Source of the DNA: an uncultured Erythrobacter sp.
Lineage (GTDB): Bacteria > Pseudomonadota > Alphaproteobacteria > Sphingomonadales > Sphingomonadaceae
Length of the DNA: 64,000 nucleotides
NCBI GenBank assembly: GCA_947501005.1
Contig: CANMTU010000001.1
Location: forward strand, 1,884,501 to 1,948,500
Direction of reading: 5' to 3'
This document shows, piece after piece, positions 38,496-47,562 of this stretch. A model generated the notes under the pieces. That model did not search any database. It was not told the origin of the DNA and saw only the letters and a list, made by a program, of their open reading frames with translations. The translations under genes and the position numbers were made by a program. Position 1 is the first letter of the stretch. The number at the start of each line of letters is the position of its first letter.

Positions 38496-39464
38496 GTGGC
38501 CGTATACACCGATCTGGGTGCCGAGGATCTCGCCCGGCTGATCGGGGCGTGGGATGTCGGCACGCTGGTCTCGGCCAAGGGCATCGCGGAAGGCATCTCC
38601 AACAGCAACTGGCTGATCGAGACGAGCGGGGGGGCGCAGGGTTCGCGCTTCATCCTGACGATGTACGAACGGCGAATCGATCTGGCCGACCTGCCGTTCT
38701 TCCTGCGGCTGCTGGACGATCTCGCCGCCGCGGGCCTGCCGGTGCCGCGCACCATTCACGATCGGGCGGGCGAACCCTTCCGCATGGTCGAAGGCAAGGC
38801 GGCGGCCCTGATCGAGTTCCTGCCTGGGGTTTCGCCCACCGCCCCCTCGCCCGCGCAGGCATTCGCCGTGGGCGCAGTGATCGCCCGGATGCACGAGGCG
38901 ACCCGCGACTATCCCCATGCCCGCGCGAACACCCTGTCGCCGCCGGAATGCGCCGCCGTGCTCGGCGGTTTCGAGGCGGACGCCCTGCACGCCATCGATC
39001 CGGACCTGCCCCGGGCGGCCGCCGACGCCGCCGCCATCGCGGAAAGTTGGCCGACCGATCTGCCGCGCTCGGTCATCCATTCCGACCTCTTTCCCGACAA
39101 TGTCTTGATGCTGGGCGAGCGGGTCAGCGGGCTGATCGATTTCTATTTCTCCTGCACCGACCTCATGGCCTACGACCTTGCCGTAACCCACGCGGCCTGG
39201 TCGTTCGACAAGACCGGGCGGATATATCGCGCCGATGTCGGGCGCGATTTGGTCGATGGGTACCAGAGCGTCCGGCAGCTCTCCGATGCCGAGCGCGAGG
39301 CCATGCCGCTGCTGGCGCAGGGGGCCTGCCTGCGCTTCGTCGCCAGCCGCACCGAGGACTGGCTCGATACGCCGGCGGCCGCGCTGGTGACACGGAAAGA
39401 TCCGATGGACTTCGTTCGCCGCTGGCGTTTCTACCAGAAGGAAGGCAACGCGCTGTTCGCATGA
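38496..39464 (+). CDS. thrB: Homoserine kinase, ThrB2/APH-fold type
   Basis: Phosphorylates homoserine for threonine synthesis. The 322-residue protein has the aminoglycoside-phosphotransferase fold used by alphaproteobacterial homoserine kinases rather than the GHMP fold of E. coli. The catalytic loop is HSDLFPDN (195-202) with Asp197/Asn202, and the Mg-binding Asp215 is in [11 protein letters not shown] start one base after the ispH stop. The stop overlaps rnhA (ATGA). The order ispH-thrB-rnhA is a conserved alphaproteobacterial arrangement. Confidence 0.93.
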   Translation: MAVYTDLGAEDLARLIGAWDVGTLVSAKGIAEGISNSNWLIETSGGAQGSRFILTMYERRIDLADLPFFLRLLDDLAAAGLPVPRTIHDRAGEPFRMVEGKAAALIEFLPGVSPTAPSPAQAFAVGAVIARMHEATRDYPHARANTLSPPECAAVLGGFEADALHAIDPDLPRAAADAAAIAESWPTDLPRSVIHSDLFPDNVLMLGERVSGLIDFYFSCTDLMAYDLAVTHAAWSFDKTGRIYRADVGRDLVDGYQSVRQLSDAEREAMPLLAQGACLRFVASRTEDWLDTPAAALVTRKDPMDFVRRWRFYQKEGNALFA

Positions 39465-39895
39465 AACAAGTCGAAATTTTCACCGACGGCGCCTGCAAGG
39501 GCAATCCCGGTCCCGGTGGCTGGGGCGCGCTGCTGCGCATGGGGCAGCATGAAAAGGAATTGTCGGGCAGCGACCCCGATACGACCAACAACCGCATGGA
39601 GCTGACCGCGGCGATTCGCGGGCTGGGCGCACTGATCGAACCGTGCCGGGTCGACCTCTATACCGACAGCAAATACGTGATCGACGGGATCACCAAGTGG
39701 GTCCACGGCTGGAAGACGCGCGGCTGGATCAATGCCAGCAAGAAACCGGTGCGCAATGCGGAATTGTGGCACGAATTGATCGATGCCAGCTCGCGGCACG
39801 AGATCGAGTGGCACTGGGTCAAGGGCCATTCGGGCCATGCGGAGAACGAGCGGGTCGACAAGCTGGCCAGCGATGCGGCCGAAGCCCTGATGTAA
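39461..39895 (+). CDS. rnhA: Ribonuclease HI
   Basis: Cleaves RNA in RNA-DNA hybrids. The 144-residue product has the DEDD catalytic set Asp9, Glu47, Asp69, Asp133 and the flexible-loop His123 in [19 protein letters not shown] at 39461 overlaps the thrB stop. Its stop touches the stop of the convergent FAD oxidoreductase with no gap. Confidence 0.97.
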   Translation: MKQVEIFTDGACKGNPGPGGWGALLRMGQHEKELSGSDPDTTNNRMELTAAIRGLGALIEPCRVDLYTDSKYVIDGITKWVHGWKTRGWINASKKPVRNAELWHELIDASSRHEIEWHWVKGHSGHAENERVDKLASDAAEALM

Positions 39896-40987
39896 TCAGC
39901 GCAGGCGCCCCGGCGCGTAGAGCGCGGCATCGAGGTTTTCGGTCATCGTGTCGCGCGGCGTTCCCAGCAGCAATTGCCCCGCCAGCCGCGCGGCGGCGGG
40001 CGAGGTCTGGATGCCGAACCCGCCCTGCCCCGCAAACCACGCGAAGCCTTCGCATTCGGGATCGTAGCCATAGACCGGCAGCCGGTCAGGCGCGAAACTG
40101 CGCAGGCCGGCCCAGCGCCGCTCGACCGCCTCGATGCGCCAGTCGACTACCTGTTCGAGCCGGGCGATCGCCTCGGCCACGGCCAGTTCCTCGGGCGCAG
40201 CATCGCAGGGTTCGCTCGGCTCCTCGTCATGCGGGCTGAGCCACAGCCGGCCCGCTTCCGGCTTGAAATAGAAGCGCCCCGAAATATCGAGCGTCAGGGG
40301 CAGATCGGGCGGCGGCGGTTCGGCCAGCCGAAGCTGCACCACCGTGCGCCGCAACGGCGCGATGCCGAGGGGTCGTGCCTCGCAAATCTGTGCGACCCGG
40401 TCGGCCCAGGCCCCGGCGGCATCGACCACCGTCGCCACCCGGAAGTCCCCCGCTCCGGTTGCGAGCGACCATGCCCCGCCGCGCCGCTCCGCCCGCTCGA
40501 GCGGCGCGCGGCAGACGAGCTGCGCGCCGGCCTTCCTCGCCCGGCCAAGGTAATGCTGGTGCAGCCCCGCCACGTCGATATCGGCGCAGGCCGGTTCCCA
40601 GATCGCGCCGGTCCATTCCGGGCGCAGGCCGGGCAGCTTCCCGGCCGCGCCTTCGCGATCCAGCCGCGCGATTGTCGCACCGACCGCGGCGAAGCGGTCG
40701 AGGAATTGCGCGAGTTTCGCTGCATCCTCCGCCCGCCCGATATACAGCGCGCCGCGCCGGGTAAGGAAGCCATGATCGCGCAGATATGGCCCCGATGCCA
40801 GCGTCAGCGGAACCAGATCGGGTCCGCCATAGCATTCCTCCCAGAACGCCGCCGACCGGCCGGTCGCGTGATAACCGGGGGCGTCCTCCGCCTCTAACAG
40901 CACGACCTTCGCCCCGCCTTCGCCAAGTTCGGCGGCGATGCTGGCCCCGGCGATCCCGGCCCCGATAACGGCGAAATCCAAGATCAT
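39896..40987 (-). CDS. FAD-dependent oxidoreductase of the DAO/glycine oxidase family
   Basis: The 363-residue product has an N-terminal FAD-binding loop GAGIAGASIA (9-18) and the adenine-binding acidic residue in VVLLEAEDAPGYHATGRSA. The C-terminal GQGGFGIQTSPAAARLAGQLL is typical of D-amino-acid oxidase-like (DadA/SoxB-type) enzymes. Substrate is not identifiable; glycine, sarcosine or a D-amino acid are options. The ATG overlaps the stop of the upstream hydrolase gene (ATGA). The open frame extends upstream only through that gene's antisense-type sequence. Confidence 0.85.
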   Translation of the reverse strand: MILDFAVIGAGIAGASIAAELGEGGAKVVLLEAEDAPGYHATGRSAAFWEECYGGPDLVPLTLASGPYLRDHGFLTRRGALYIGRAEDAAKLAQFLDRFAAVGATIARLDREGAAGKLPGLRPEWTGAIWEPACADIDVAGLHQHYLGRARKAGAQLVCRAPLERAERRGGAWSLATGAGDFRVATVVDAAGAWADRVAQICEARPLGIAPLRRTVVQLRLAEPPPPDLPLTLDISGRFYFKPEAGRLWLSPHDEEPSEPCDAAPEELAVAEAIARLEQVVDWRIEAVERRWAGLRSFAPDRLPVYGYDPECEGFAWFAGQGGFGIQTSPAAARLAGQLLLGTPRDTMTENLDAALYAPGRLR

Positions 40988-41967
40988 GCTGGCGCTGGTG
41001 CGGCCGTCTCGAGGAAGCGGGCGATCCCTTCCATCGCGCGGCGGCGGACGGGGCCGACCTCGCGCAGGATCTCGTGCCGTGCTTCCGCGCCGAATTCCAG
41101 CACCTCGCCCTGCGGCAGGCGGCGCGCGGCGCGCAGCACGGCCGCGTGGCGCACCAGCTTGTCGCAACGGGTCGAAACCATCAATACGGGCGTCGTCACG
41201 CCCTCCAACGCGCCGGGCGCCTCGATCAGTCTGGTGGAGGCATAGGCCCGCTCGACCCACCGCCAGCTTGCCGGGCCCATCTGGACTTGCGGCCGTTTGG
41301 TACGCCACCACAATTCGTCCGCATAGCGATCGGCATCGTGAGTCAGCAGGGCCTGCCGCCCGGCGACGTCCTCGCCCGGCTTCTCGCTGCCCTTCCACGC
41401 CTGCCGCCGGGGATCGCCCATCTTGGTCATCATGCTGGCGATCGCCTGCAGCATCGCGAGCGGCAGCGGCGGCCCCGCCATGCGGAGCATCGGCGCGTCC
41501 AGCACCGCCGCATCCGGATCGACCGCACGCTCGATCAGCGCGCGCAGCACCAGATGCCCGCCCATCGAATGCGCGATGATCACATGCGGACCCGGCGTGT
41601 CCGCCTTCCACTGCGCCCACAGCACCGCGAGATCCCCGACCCATTGGCCGAAATCCTCGACATGGCCCGTATGGGGATGCCCGCCGAGCCGGCCCGAATC
41701 GCCCTGGCCGCGCCAGTCCGCAGCCGTCACCCGCCAGCCGGCGCGATGCCATTCCTCCAGCGTCTCGAGGTATTTTTCGTAGAAGTCGCCCCGGCCGGGA
41801 AGGAACAGGATCGAGCCACGCCGCTGCCCTGCCGCACCCGGCCAGTCGATCCGGCGGATGGCATGCCCATCGGCCGCCCGCCAACGGCTTTCCTCGGCCG
41901 CCTGGGGGATCGCCCGCCGGTCGATCGCGGCCGATCCGGCGGCCGGCTCAACGGAATGCGGATAGAT
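40984..41967 (-). CDS. Alpha/beta hydrolase (lysophospholipase-like); unusual start
   Basis: About 327 residues with the monoacylglycerol lipase-type core: FLPGRGDFYEKYLETLEEWHRAGW, ADWRGQGDSGR, nucleophile elbow AHSMGGH, late Asp in STRCDK and His in EARHEIL. Serine esterase/lysophospholipase activity is inferred. The start is odd: the best ribosome site in the region is AGGAGG at 41973-41978, five bases before ATC at 41965-41967. No ATG/GTG/TTG lies in frame between there and the conserved core. The next upstream in-frame ATG (42064-42066) lacks a good site and overlaps cpaA. Confidence 0.8.
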   Translation of the reverse strand: MYPHSVEPAAGSAAIDRRAIPQAAEESRWRAADGHAIRRIDWPGAAGQRRGSILFLPGRGDFYEKYLETLEEWHRAGWRVTAADWRGQGDSGRLGGHPHTGHVEDFGQWVGDLAVLWAQWKADTPGPHVIIAHSMGGHLVLRALIERAVDPDAAVLDAPMLRMAGPPLPLAMLQAIASMMTKMGDPRRQAWKGSEKPGEDVAGRQALLTHDADRYADELWWRTKRPQVQMGPASWRWVERAYASTRLIEAPGALEGVTTPVLMVSTRCDKLVRHAAVLRAARRLPQGEVLEFGAEARHEILREVGPVRRRAMEGIARFLETAAPAPA

Positions 41968-42064
41968 GGGAGCCTCCTGAAGCTTCGTGCCGCGCGGCGG
42001 GCATTTCCGATTTGGTAAGCATATTTGTCTAGCGGGATGGCCGACCGGACCTTGCGGGGATGCC

Positions 42065-42781
42065 ATGACCCAAGACATTTTCACCTACGTTCTCCTCGCC
42101 GCCTTGGCAATCGCGCTCCTCGTCGCGGCGGCCACCGATCTCAAGAGCCGGACCATCGGCAACCGGCTCAACCTCGCGATCGCCGCGGGCGCCCCGCTGT
42201 TCTGGTGGGCGAGCGCGATGTCGCTATGGCCGGGCGTCGCGTTCCAGATCGGGGTGGCGGCGGTGACCTTCGCGGTCTGTTGCCTGTTCTTCGCGCTGCG
42301 CCAGATGGGCGGCGGGGACGTCAAGCTGTTGACCGCGCTCGCCCTGTGGATGCCGCCCGGCAATTTCCTCAGCCTCGTGGTGATCACCGCGATGCTCGGC
42401 TGGGTGCTGACGCTCGTCATGGGCACCTGTGCGGTTGCCCGATCCGGGGCGCCCGGCACGAGAGGCGCGCGCGACGCCGGCCTGCTGATCGCCTTCACGC
42501 TGGTCGCGGCGAACTTCGCCAGCGCGACCCTTGGCGGACCGCGCATCACTTTGCCTTCTAGCTGGGCCGGTGCGCTGGGCAGCGGCAGTGGGGCGATGCT
42601 CGTTGTCGGGCTGATCCCGGTCGCGATCCTTGCCGGGGTCACGCTCGCCTCCATTTGCATCATCCGGCGCCACGAACAGCAGGTTCGCGTGCCTTATGGC
42701 GTGGCGATCTCGGTCGCCGGGCTGTCGATGATTGCCGCCACCACGCTCACCACCATCGGCAACAGCCCGTTCGTCGGGTGA
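42065..42781 (+). CDS. cpaA: Tad pilus prepilin peptidase CpaA/TadV
   Basis: Inner-membrane aspartyl protease that cleaves Flp prepilins. The 238-residue product is highly hydrophobic, with the two catalytic aspartates at Asp25 (ATDLKSRTIGN) and Asp85 in GGGDVKLL, the conserved GxGD motif. The C-terminal RVPYGVAISVAGL matches CpaA. ATG at 42065 gives the normal N-terminus. It is first in the Tad cluster; no small pilin gene lies upstream or in the 93-bp gap to cpaB. Confidence 0.9.
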   Translation: MTQDIFTYVLLAALAIALLVAAATDLKSRTIGNRLNLAIAAGAPLFWWASAMSLWPGVAFQIGVAAVTFAVCCLFFALRQMGGGDVKLLTALALWMPPGNFLSLVVITAMLGWVLTLVMGTCAVARSGAPGTRGARDAGLLIAFTLVAANFASATLGGPRITLPSSWAGALGSGSGAMLVVGLIPVAILAGVTLASICIIRRHEQQVRVPYGVAISVAGLSMIAATTLTTIGNSPFVG

Positions 42782-42874
42782 GAACCCAATTTTAACCACT
42801 CCCACCGTAGAAGACCGAAACCATAGCAGCCCGCATTCGGATCTCGCGGGCCTTTAAAGGGGGCTTGAATAGCC

Positions 42875-43906
42875 ATGGACAGGAAGAAGCTGGTTCTGCT
42901 GGTAGGTGCCGCGATCGTCGCGATCGGAACGGCTCTGCTCGCCCGGAGCATGTTCGCAGGGGCAGCCGCTCCGCAGGCCGCCGCCGCACAGGTCGAGCCG
43001 CAGGGGCCCAAGGTCCTCGTCGCCCAGCGCGCCCTGCCCGTAGGCACGATCATCACCGCCGATGCCATCGGTTATCAGCGGTGGCCGGCGCAATTGGTCA
43101 AGGATGCCTACTTCCTCGACGGCGAAGCGGATATCAGCAAGCTGATCGGCACGGTGGTCCGCCATCCGGTAACCGCCGGCGAACCGGTGACGCAAGGCTC
43201 TCTCGTCAGCCCGGGCGACCGCGGCTTCCTCGCCGCCGCCCTCACCCCCGGCATGCGGGCCATCACCATCCCCGTGGATGCGAAAAGCGGCGTCGCCGGC
43301 TTCGTCTTCCCCGGCGACCGGGTGGACATGGTCCTGACCCAGACCGTGGAAGGCGACGGCGGCAGCAGTCTCAAGGCCTCGGAAACGATCATCCGCAATC
43401 TGCGCGTCCTGGCGACCGACCAGTCGACGAAGCAGGAAACCATCGACGGCGTGACCCAGGTCAAGGAATTCAGCACCGTCACGCTCGAGGCGACGCTGAC
43501 GATCGTCGAAAAGATCACCGTCGCCCAGACCATCGGCACGCTCAGCCTGACGCTGCGCGCCATCTCCGACAGCCACAGCGAGCTGGAACGCGCGATCGCT
43601 TCGGGTTCGGTGAACATTCCCGACAATGCCAGCCCGCAGGAAGAGGAACGCCTGCTGCGCGAAGCCATGGCCCGTCCCGACGACAGCCGCGGCAGCTTCG
43701 TCACCGGCGGCGACGTCTCGCGCTTCCAGCGCAGCTCGATGCCGCCAGTCGGCGCGGTCCAGGCGGCTGTTTCGGCCCCGGCACCGATCATGGCCCCGTC
43801 GGCACCCGCCGCGCCGCGCGGCTATTCCGCACCGGTCGCCAGCGGCCCGAGCGTCCGGGTGACGCGCGGCAAGGATACCGAAAACGTCGCAGTCAGCGCG
43901 CGCTGA
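42875..43906 (+). CDS. cpaB: Flp pilus assembly protein CpaB (RcpC-like)
   Basis: Periplasmic/inner-membrane component with an SAF domain. The 343-residue product has an N-terminal membrane helix (about 5-27), then VLVAQRALPVGTIITADAIGYQRWP, the SAF start, and the RcpC/CpaB domain with GMRAITIPVDAKSGVAGFVFPGDRVDM. The C-terminal tail is Pro/Ala-rich and disordered. It may stabilise or modify the secretin complex. Followed by cpaC after 38 bp. Confidence 0.93.
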   Translation: MDRKKLVLLVGAAIVAIGTALLARSMFAGAAAPQAAAAQVEPQGPKVLVAQRALPVGTIITADAIGYQRWPAQLVKDAYFLDGEADISKLIGTVVRHPVTAGEPVTQGSLVSPGDRGFLAAALTPGMRAITIPVDAKSGVAGFVFPGDRVDMVLTQTVEGDGGSSLKASETIIRNLRVLATDQSTKQETIDGVTQVKEFSTVTLEATLTIVEKITVAQTIGTLSLTLRAISDSHSELERAIASGSVNIPDNASPQEEERLLREAMARPDDSRGSFVTGGDVSRFQRSSMPPVGAVQAAVSAPAPIMAPSAPAAPRGYSAPVASGPSVRVTRGKDTENVAVSAR

Positions 43907-43944
43907 TCGTCCGAAACACAGGAAGCCATCCAAGGGGCAATTCC

Positions 43945-45531
43945 ATGAACCGTCGCTTTCACTCCAAACTGCTGCTCGCCAGCCTGGCCCTCGCGCCGCT
44001 GACCAGCATCGCGACCGCGCCCGCCACGGCCCAGTCGGTCATCAACCCGAGCCAGGAGATCGTGCTTTCGATCGGCCGCGGCGAACTCGTCAACGTACCC
44101 GGCACGATGGCCGACATCTTCATCGCCAACGACACCATCGCCGACGTGCAGGTAAAGTCGCAGCGCCAGCTCTACCTGTTCGGCAAGGCCGGCGGCGAGA
44201 CGACGGTCTATGCCAGCAACGCCCGCGGTGACATCGTGTGGTCGGCCACCGTCCGCGTCGGCTCGAACATCGGCAGCATCGACCAGATGCTGACCCTGGC
44301 GATGCCCGAGGCGAAGATCAACGTCGCCACGATGGGGGCCAACACCGTCCTCCTGACCGGCACGGTCGCCGCGCCGGAAGACGCCGCCGAGGCGCAGGCG
44401 CTGGTCGCCGCCTTCGTGGGCGAGGAAACCAACGTCATCAGCCGCCTCAGGATGGCGACGCCGCTGCAGGTCAACCTGCAGGTCCGCATCGCCGAGGTGA
44501 GCCGCAGCGTGGTGCGGGCGATCGGGGTCAATCTGACATCCATCGACAGCTCCAGTGGCTTCCAGTTCGGTGTCGGCCAGGGCCGCCCGGGTTTCATCGA
44601 GGGCGGTCGCTTGCCAGCGCTTGGCGTGGGCAACACCCCGACGGGCCTTGCTCCAGATCCGCAGGACCCCACCAAACTCGTCGAGGCGGTAGGCTCAGCG
44701 ATAACTGCCGCGCCGATCGGGTCCACCCTTGGTGCGATGGGCCGCTTCCTCGGACTTGACGTCAGCGCAGCGCTCGATCTTGCCGAAACCGAAGGTCTGG
44801 TAACCACGCTCGCCCAACCGAACCTCACCGCCCTGTCGGGCGAGACGGCCACGTTCCTTGCCGGCGGCGAATTTCCGATCCCGCTCAGCCAGGGTCTCGG
44901 CACGACCACGATCGAGTACAAGAATTACGGCATCAGCCTCGCCTATTCGCCGACGGTCCTGTCGAACGGGCGCATCTCGATCCGCGTCCGTCCCGAAGTT
45001 TCCGAACTTTCAAGCCAGGGCGCCATCACGCTCAACGGGTTTCAGGTCCCCGCGCTGACCACTCGGCGCGCCGAAACCACGGTGGAACTGGGTTCGGGCC
45101 AGAGCTTCATGATCGCGGGCCTGCTGTCGAACAATGCGCAGAACCAGATCGAGAAGGCGCCGGGCCTCGGCGACATCCCGATCCTCGGCAACCTGTTCCG
45201 CTCGACCACCTGGCGGCGCGGGGAAACCGAACTCGTCATCGTGGTCACCCCGTATCTGGTGAAGCCGGTGAACGACCGCGACATCAGGCTGCCGACCGAT
45301 GGCTATCTCAAGCCGACCGAAGGCTATCGCATCCTCGGCCACAAGGACGCCGACGGAGTGAGCGGCGGCGAACGTCCGGGCCCGACGGTCGTGGGAGAAG
45401 CGGCCCCGGCGCCGGCGATCTCGCAATCGGCGACGCCGGCCGGTCCGCAAACCGCTCAGGCCGCACGAGCGGGCGATGCGCGGCGCAACGAGAAGACCGC
45501 GGCCGCCAAGCCCGGCTTCAGCTTCGAATAA
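43945..45531 (+). CDS. cpaC: Tad secretin CpaC/RcpA
   Basis: Outer-membrane secretin for the Flp pilus. The 528-residue product has a signal peptide (cleavage near TATAQS) and an N-terminal pilus-specific domain (IVLSIGRGELVNVPGTMADIFI). A BON-like region and the secretin domain follow, with TTLAQPNLTALSGETATFLAGGEFPIP and GLLSNNAQNQIEKAPGLGDIPILGNLF, the VPxLGxIPxLGxLF-type secretin signature. The C-terminal extension beyond TPYLVKPV is long (about 85 residues) and disordered. Confidence 0.95.
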   Translation: MNRRFHSKLLLASLALAPLTSIATAPATAQSVINPSQEIVLSIGRGELVNVPGTMADIFIANDTIADVQVKSQRQLYLFGKAGGETTVYASNARGDIVWSATVRVGSNIGSIDQMLTLAMPEAKINVATMGANTVLLTGTVAAPEDAAEAQALVAAFVGEETNVISRLRMATPLQVNLQVRIAEVSRSVVRAIGVNLTSIDSSSGFQFGVGQGRPGFIEGGRLPALGVGNTPTGLAPDPQDPTKLVEAVGSAITAAPIGSTLGAMGRFLGLDVSAALDLAETEGLVTTLAQPNLTALSGETATFLAGGEFPIPLSQGLGTTTIEYKNYGISLAYSPTVLSNGRISIRVRPEVSELSSQGAITLNGFQVPALTTRRAETTVELGSGQSFMIAGLLSNNAQNQIEKAPGLGDIPILGNLFRSTTWRRGETELVIVVTPYLVKPVNDRDIRLPTDGYLKPTEGYRILGHKDADGVSGGERPGPTVVGEAAPAPAISQSATPAGPQTAQAARAGDARRNEKTAAAKPGFSFE

Positions 45532-45543
45532 GGGGACGGAACA

Positions 45544-46197
45544 ATGCGCACCAACATGAATCGCAAGCTGGCAGGTCCGCTTGCCGCGACATTCGCCCTC
45601 GCGCTCGGCGCCTGCGGCTCGACGAACATGGAGAACCGCTCGCTCTACAGTGTGAAGCAGCCGGTGATCGAACGGGCGAACTACACGATCGACGTCGCCA
45701 CCTCCGCCGACGGTTTGCCGCTCGCCGAACAGCAGCGGCTCGCCGGATGGTTCGAGGGGATGGACCTTCGCTATGGCGACCGCCTCTCGATCGAAAGCGC
45801 GGTCGATAATCCGGGCGTCGACGAAGACGTTGCCGCCCTTGCCGGACGTTACGGCATCCTGATGAGCAACGGCGCCCCGGTGACCGAAGGGTTCGTCGAG
45901 CCGGGCCAGGCCCGCATCGTCCTCACCCGGTCGACGGCTTCGGTTCCGAACTGCCCCGACTGGTCGCACACGCAGGAACGCAATCCCATGAACGCGACCA
46001 ATCCAAATTACGGCTGCGCGACCAACGGCAATCTCGCCGCGATGGTCGCCAATCCCGAGGACCTCGTCGAAGGCCAGAAGGGCACCGGCGAGACCATCGT
46101 CACCACCTCGACCAAGGCCATCCGCGCCTATCGCGAGCAGGCGCCCACCGGCGCCGCCGGCCTGCCCGAAGTCAGCAGCCAAGAAGGAGGCAACTAA
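45544..46197 (+). CDS. cpaD: Tad pilus lipoprotein CpaD
   Basis: 217-residue lipoprotein: signal ending ALGACGS. The mature part has VKQPVIERANYTIDV and the conserved NCPDWSH ... NYGCATNGNLAAMVANPEDL segment of CpaD/RcpB proteins, including the two cysteines. It is thought to assist the secretin at the outer membrane. ATG at 45544, 12 bp after cpaC. Confidence 0.92.
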   Translation: MRTNMNRKLAGPLAATFALALGACGSTNMENRSLYSVKQPVIERANYTIDVATSADGLPLAEQQRLAGWFEGMDLRYGDRLSIESAVDNPGVDEDVAALAGRYGILMSNGAPVTEGFVEPGQARIVLTRSTASVPNCPDWSHTQERNPMNATNPNYGCATNGNLAAMVANPEDLVEGQKGTGETIVTTSTKAIRAYREQAPTGAAGLPEVSSQEGGN

Positions 46198-46200
46198 GCC

Positions 46201-47493
46201 ATGAGTGCGTCTCTCAAAACCAGCCTGCCCGGCAATCGCGATCCGTTCGCGGCCTATATCTGCGACGAAACCGCGCTGGACGTCTTGCGCCCGGTCGTGA
46301 TCGAACTCGGCTGGCAGCCGGAAAAGTGCAACAAGGGCGGTCTGCGCAACGCAGTCCAGTCGCTTTCGGTTTCGGCCAGCCCGAACATCCTCATGGTCGA
46401 CCTGTCGGAAAGCGGCGATCCGCTGAACGATATCAACGCGCTGGCCGAGGTCTGCGAGCCCGGCACCGTCGTCATCGCGATCGGCCAGGTCAACGATGTC
46501 CGCCTGTATCGCGACCTGCTCGCCAGCGGCATTCACGATTACCTGCTGAAGCCGCTCACCTCGTCGGTCCTGCGCGATTCGCTCAATCAGGCGCAGACCG
46601 TGTTCATGGCGCCGCGCGGGGGCGAGACCGAACAGCAGCGCCCGCATGTCTCCACCGCAGTGGTCGGGATGCGCGGGGGCGTGGGCGCCTCCACCCTGGC
46701 GACGTCGCTCGCCTGGATGTTCAGTGCCGACCGCAAGATGCCGACTGCCCTGCTCGATCTCGACGTGCATTTCGGGACGGCGGCCCTGACCCTCGACCTC
46801 GAGCCAGGTCGCGGCCTGATCGATGCCATCGACAACCCCAGCCGGATCGACGGCCTGTTCATCGAGCGCGCAATGATCCGCGCGAACGAGAACCTCGCCA
46901 TCCTCTCGGCCGAAGCGCCGATGAACTCGCCCCTGATGACCGACGGGGCGGCCTTCATGCAATTGCAGGAGGAATTCCGCCACGCCTTCGACGTGACGAT
47001 GATCGACATGCCGCGCAACATGCTGATCAACTTCCCGCATCTGGTAAGCGAGGTGAACGTCGTCGCGCTGGTGACGGAGATGACTCTTGCCTCGGCGCGG
47101 GACACGATCCGGGTGCTGTCGTGGTTGAAGACCAATGCCGCACATGCCGTTCCGATCGTGGTGGCCAACAAGGTGCAGCCCGGTGCCGCCGAAATCAGCA
47201 AGGCGGATTTCGAAGCTTCGATCGAACGCGCGGTCGATATCTCGATCGTCCATGACCAGAAGGCGGGCACGAATGCGGCCAAGCTCGGCCAGACCTTCGG
47301 GGCTGCCAATTCGGGCAGCAAGGCGACCGCCGGGATCAAGCAGCTGGCCGACCGCATCCTCAACATCGGCAGCGACCAGAGCGATGAAGGCACGAGCGCC
47401 GAGACCGACAAGAAGTCGCTGCTGGGTTCGTTCGATCTCAAGTCGCTGATGGCTAAAAAACCCAGGAAGCCGGCGCCCGCGCCGGCCGAATAA
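46201..47493 (+). CDS. cpaE: Tad pilus localisation ATPase CpaE/TadZ
   Basis: MinD/ParA-like protein that positions the pilus apparatus at the pole. The 430-residue product has an N-terminal receiver-like domain without the usual phosphorylation set, then the ATPase domain. The deviant Walker A GMRGGVGAST (156-165) has Ala replacing the usual Lys, as in many CpaE proteins. The C-terminal tail KKPRKPAPAPAE is basic and proline-rich. The gene that normally follows, cpaF, is absent; tadB begins 69 bp later. Confidence 0.93.
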   Translation: MSASLKTSLPGNRDPFAAYICDETALDVLRPVVIELGWQPEKCNKGGLRNAVQSLSVSASPNILMVDLSESGDPLNDINALAEVCEPGTVVIAIGQVNDVRLYRDLLASGIHDYLLKPLTSSVLRDSLNQAQTVFMAPRGGETEQQRPHVSTAVVGMRGGVGASTLATSLAWMFSADRKMPTALLDLDVHFGTAALTLDLEPGRGLIDAIDNPSRIDGLFIERAMIRANENLAILSAEAPMNSPLMTDGAAFMQLQEEFRHAFDVTMIDMPRNMLINFPHLVSEVNVVALVTEMTLASARDTIRVLSWLKTNAAHAVPIVVANKVQPGAAEISKADFEASIERAVDISIVHDQKAGTNAAKLGQTFGAANSGSKATAGIKQLADRILNIGSDQSDEGTSAETDKKSLLGSFDLKSLMAKKPRKPAPAPAE

Positions 47494-47562
47494 CACGCGA
47501 TCGGCGGCGGGCATGGGGGTGCCTGCCGCCGAACCCCAAACGGGACGTCAGGGAGTTTCACG

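Noticed and set aside
36758-38755. A 665-residue minus-strand open frame
   Set aside because: Only its last 216 codons (36758-37408) encode the lipoprotein; the rest is antisense to ispH and thrB.
44208-44921. Minus-strand frame inside cpaC
   Set aside because: Shadow of the secretin gene, which has a full signal peptide and secretin signature.
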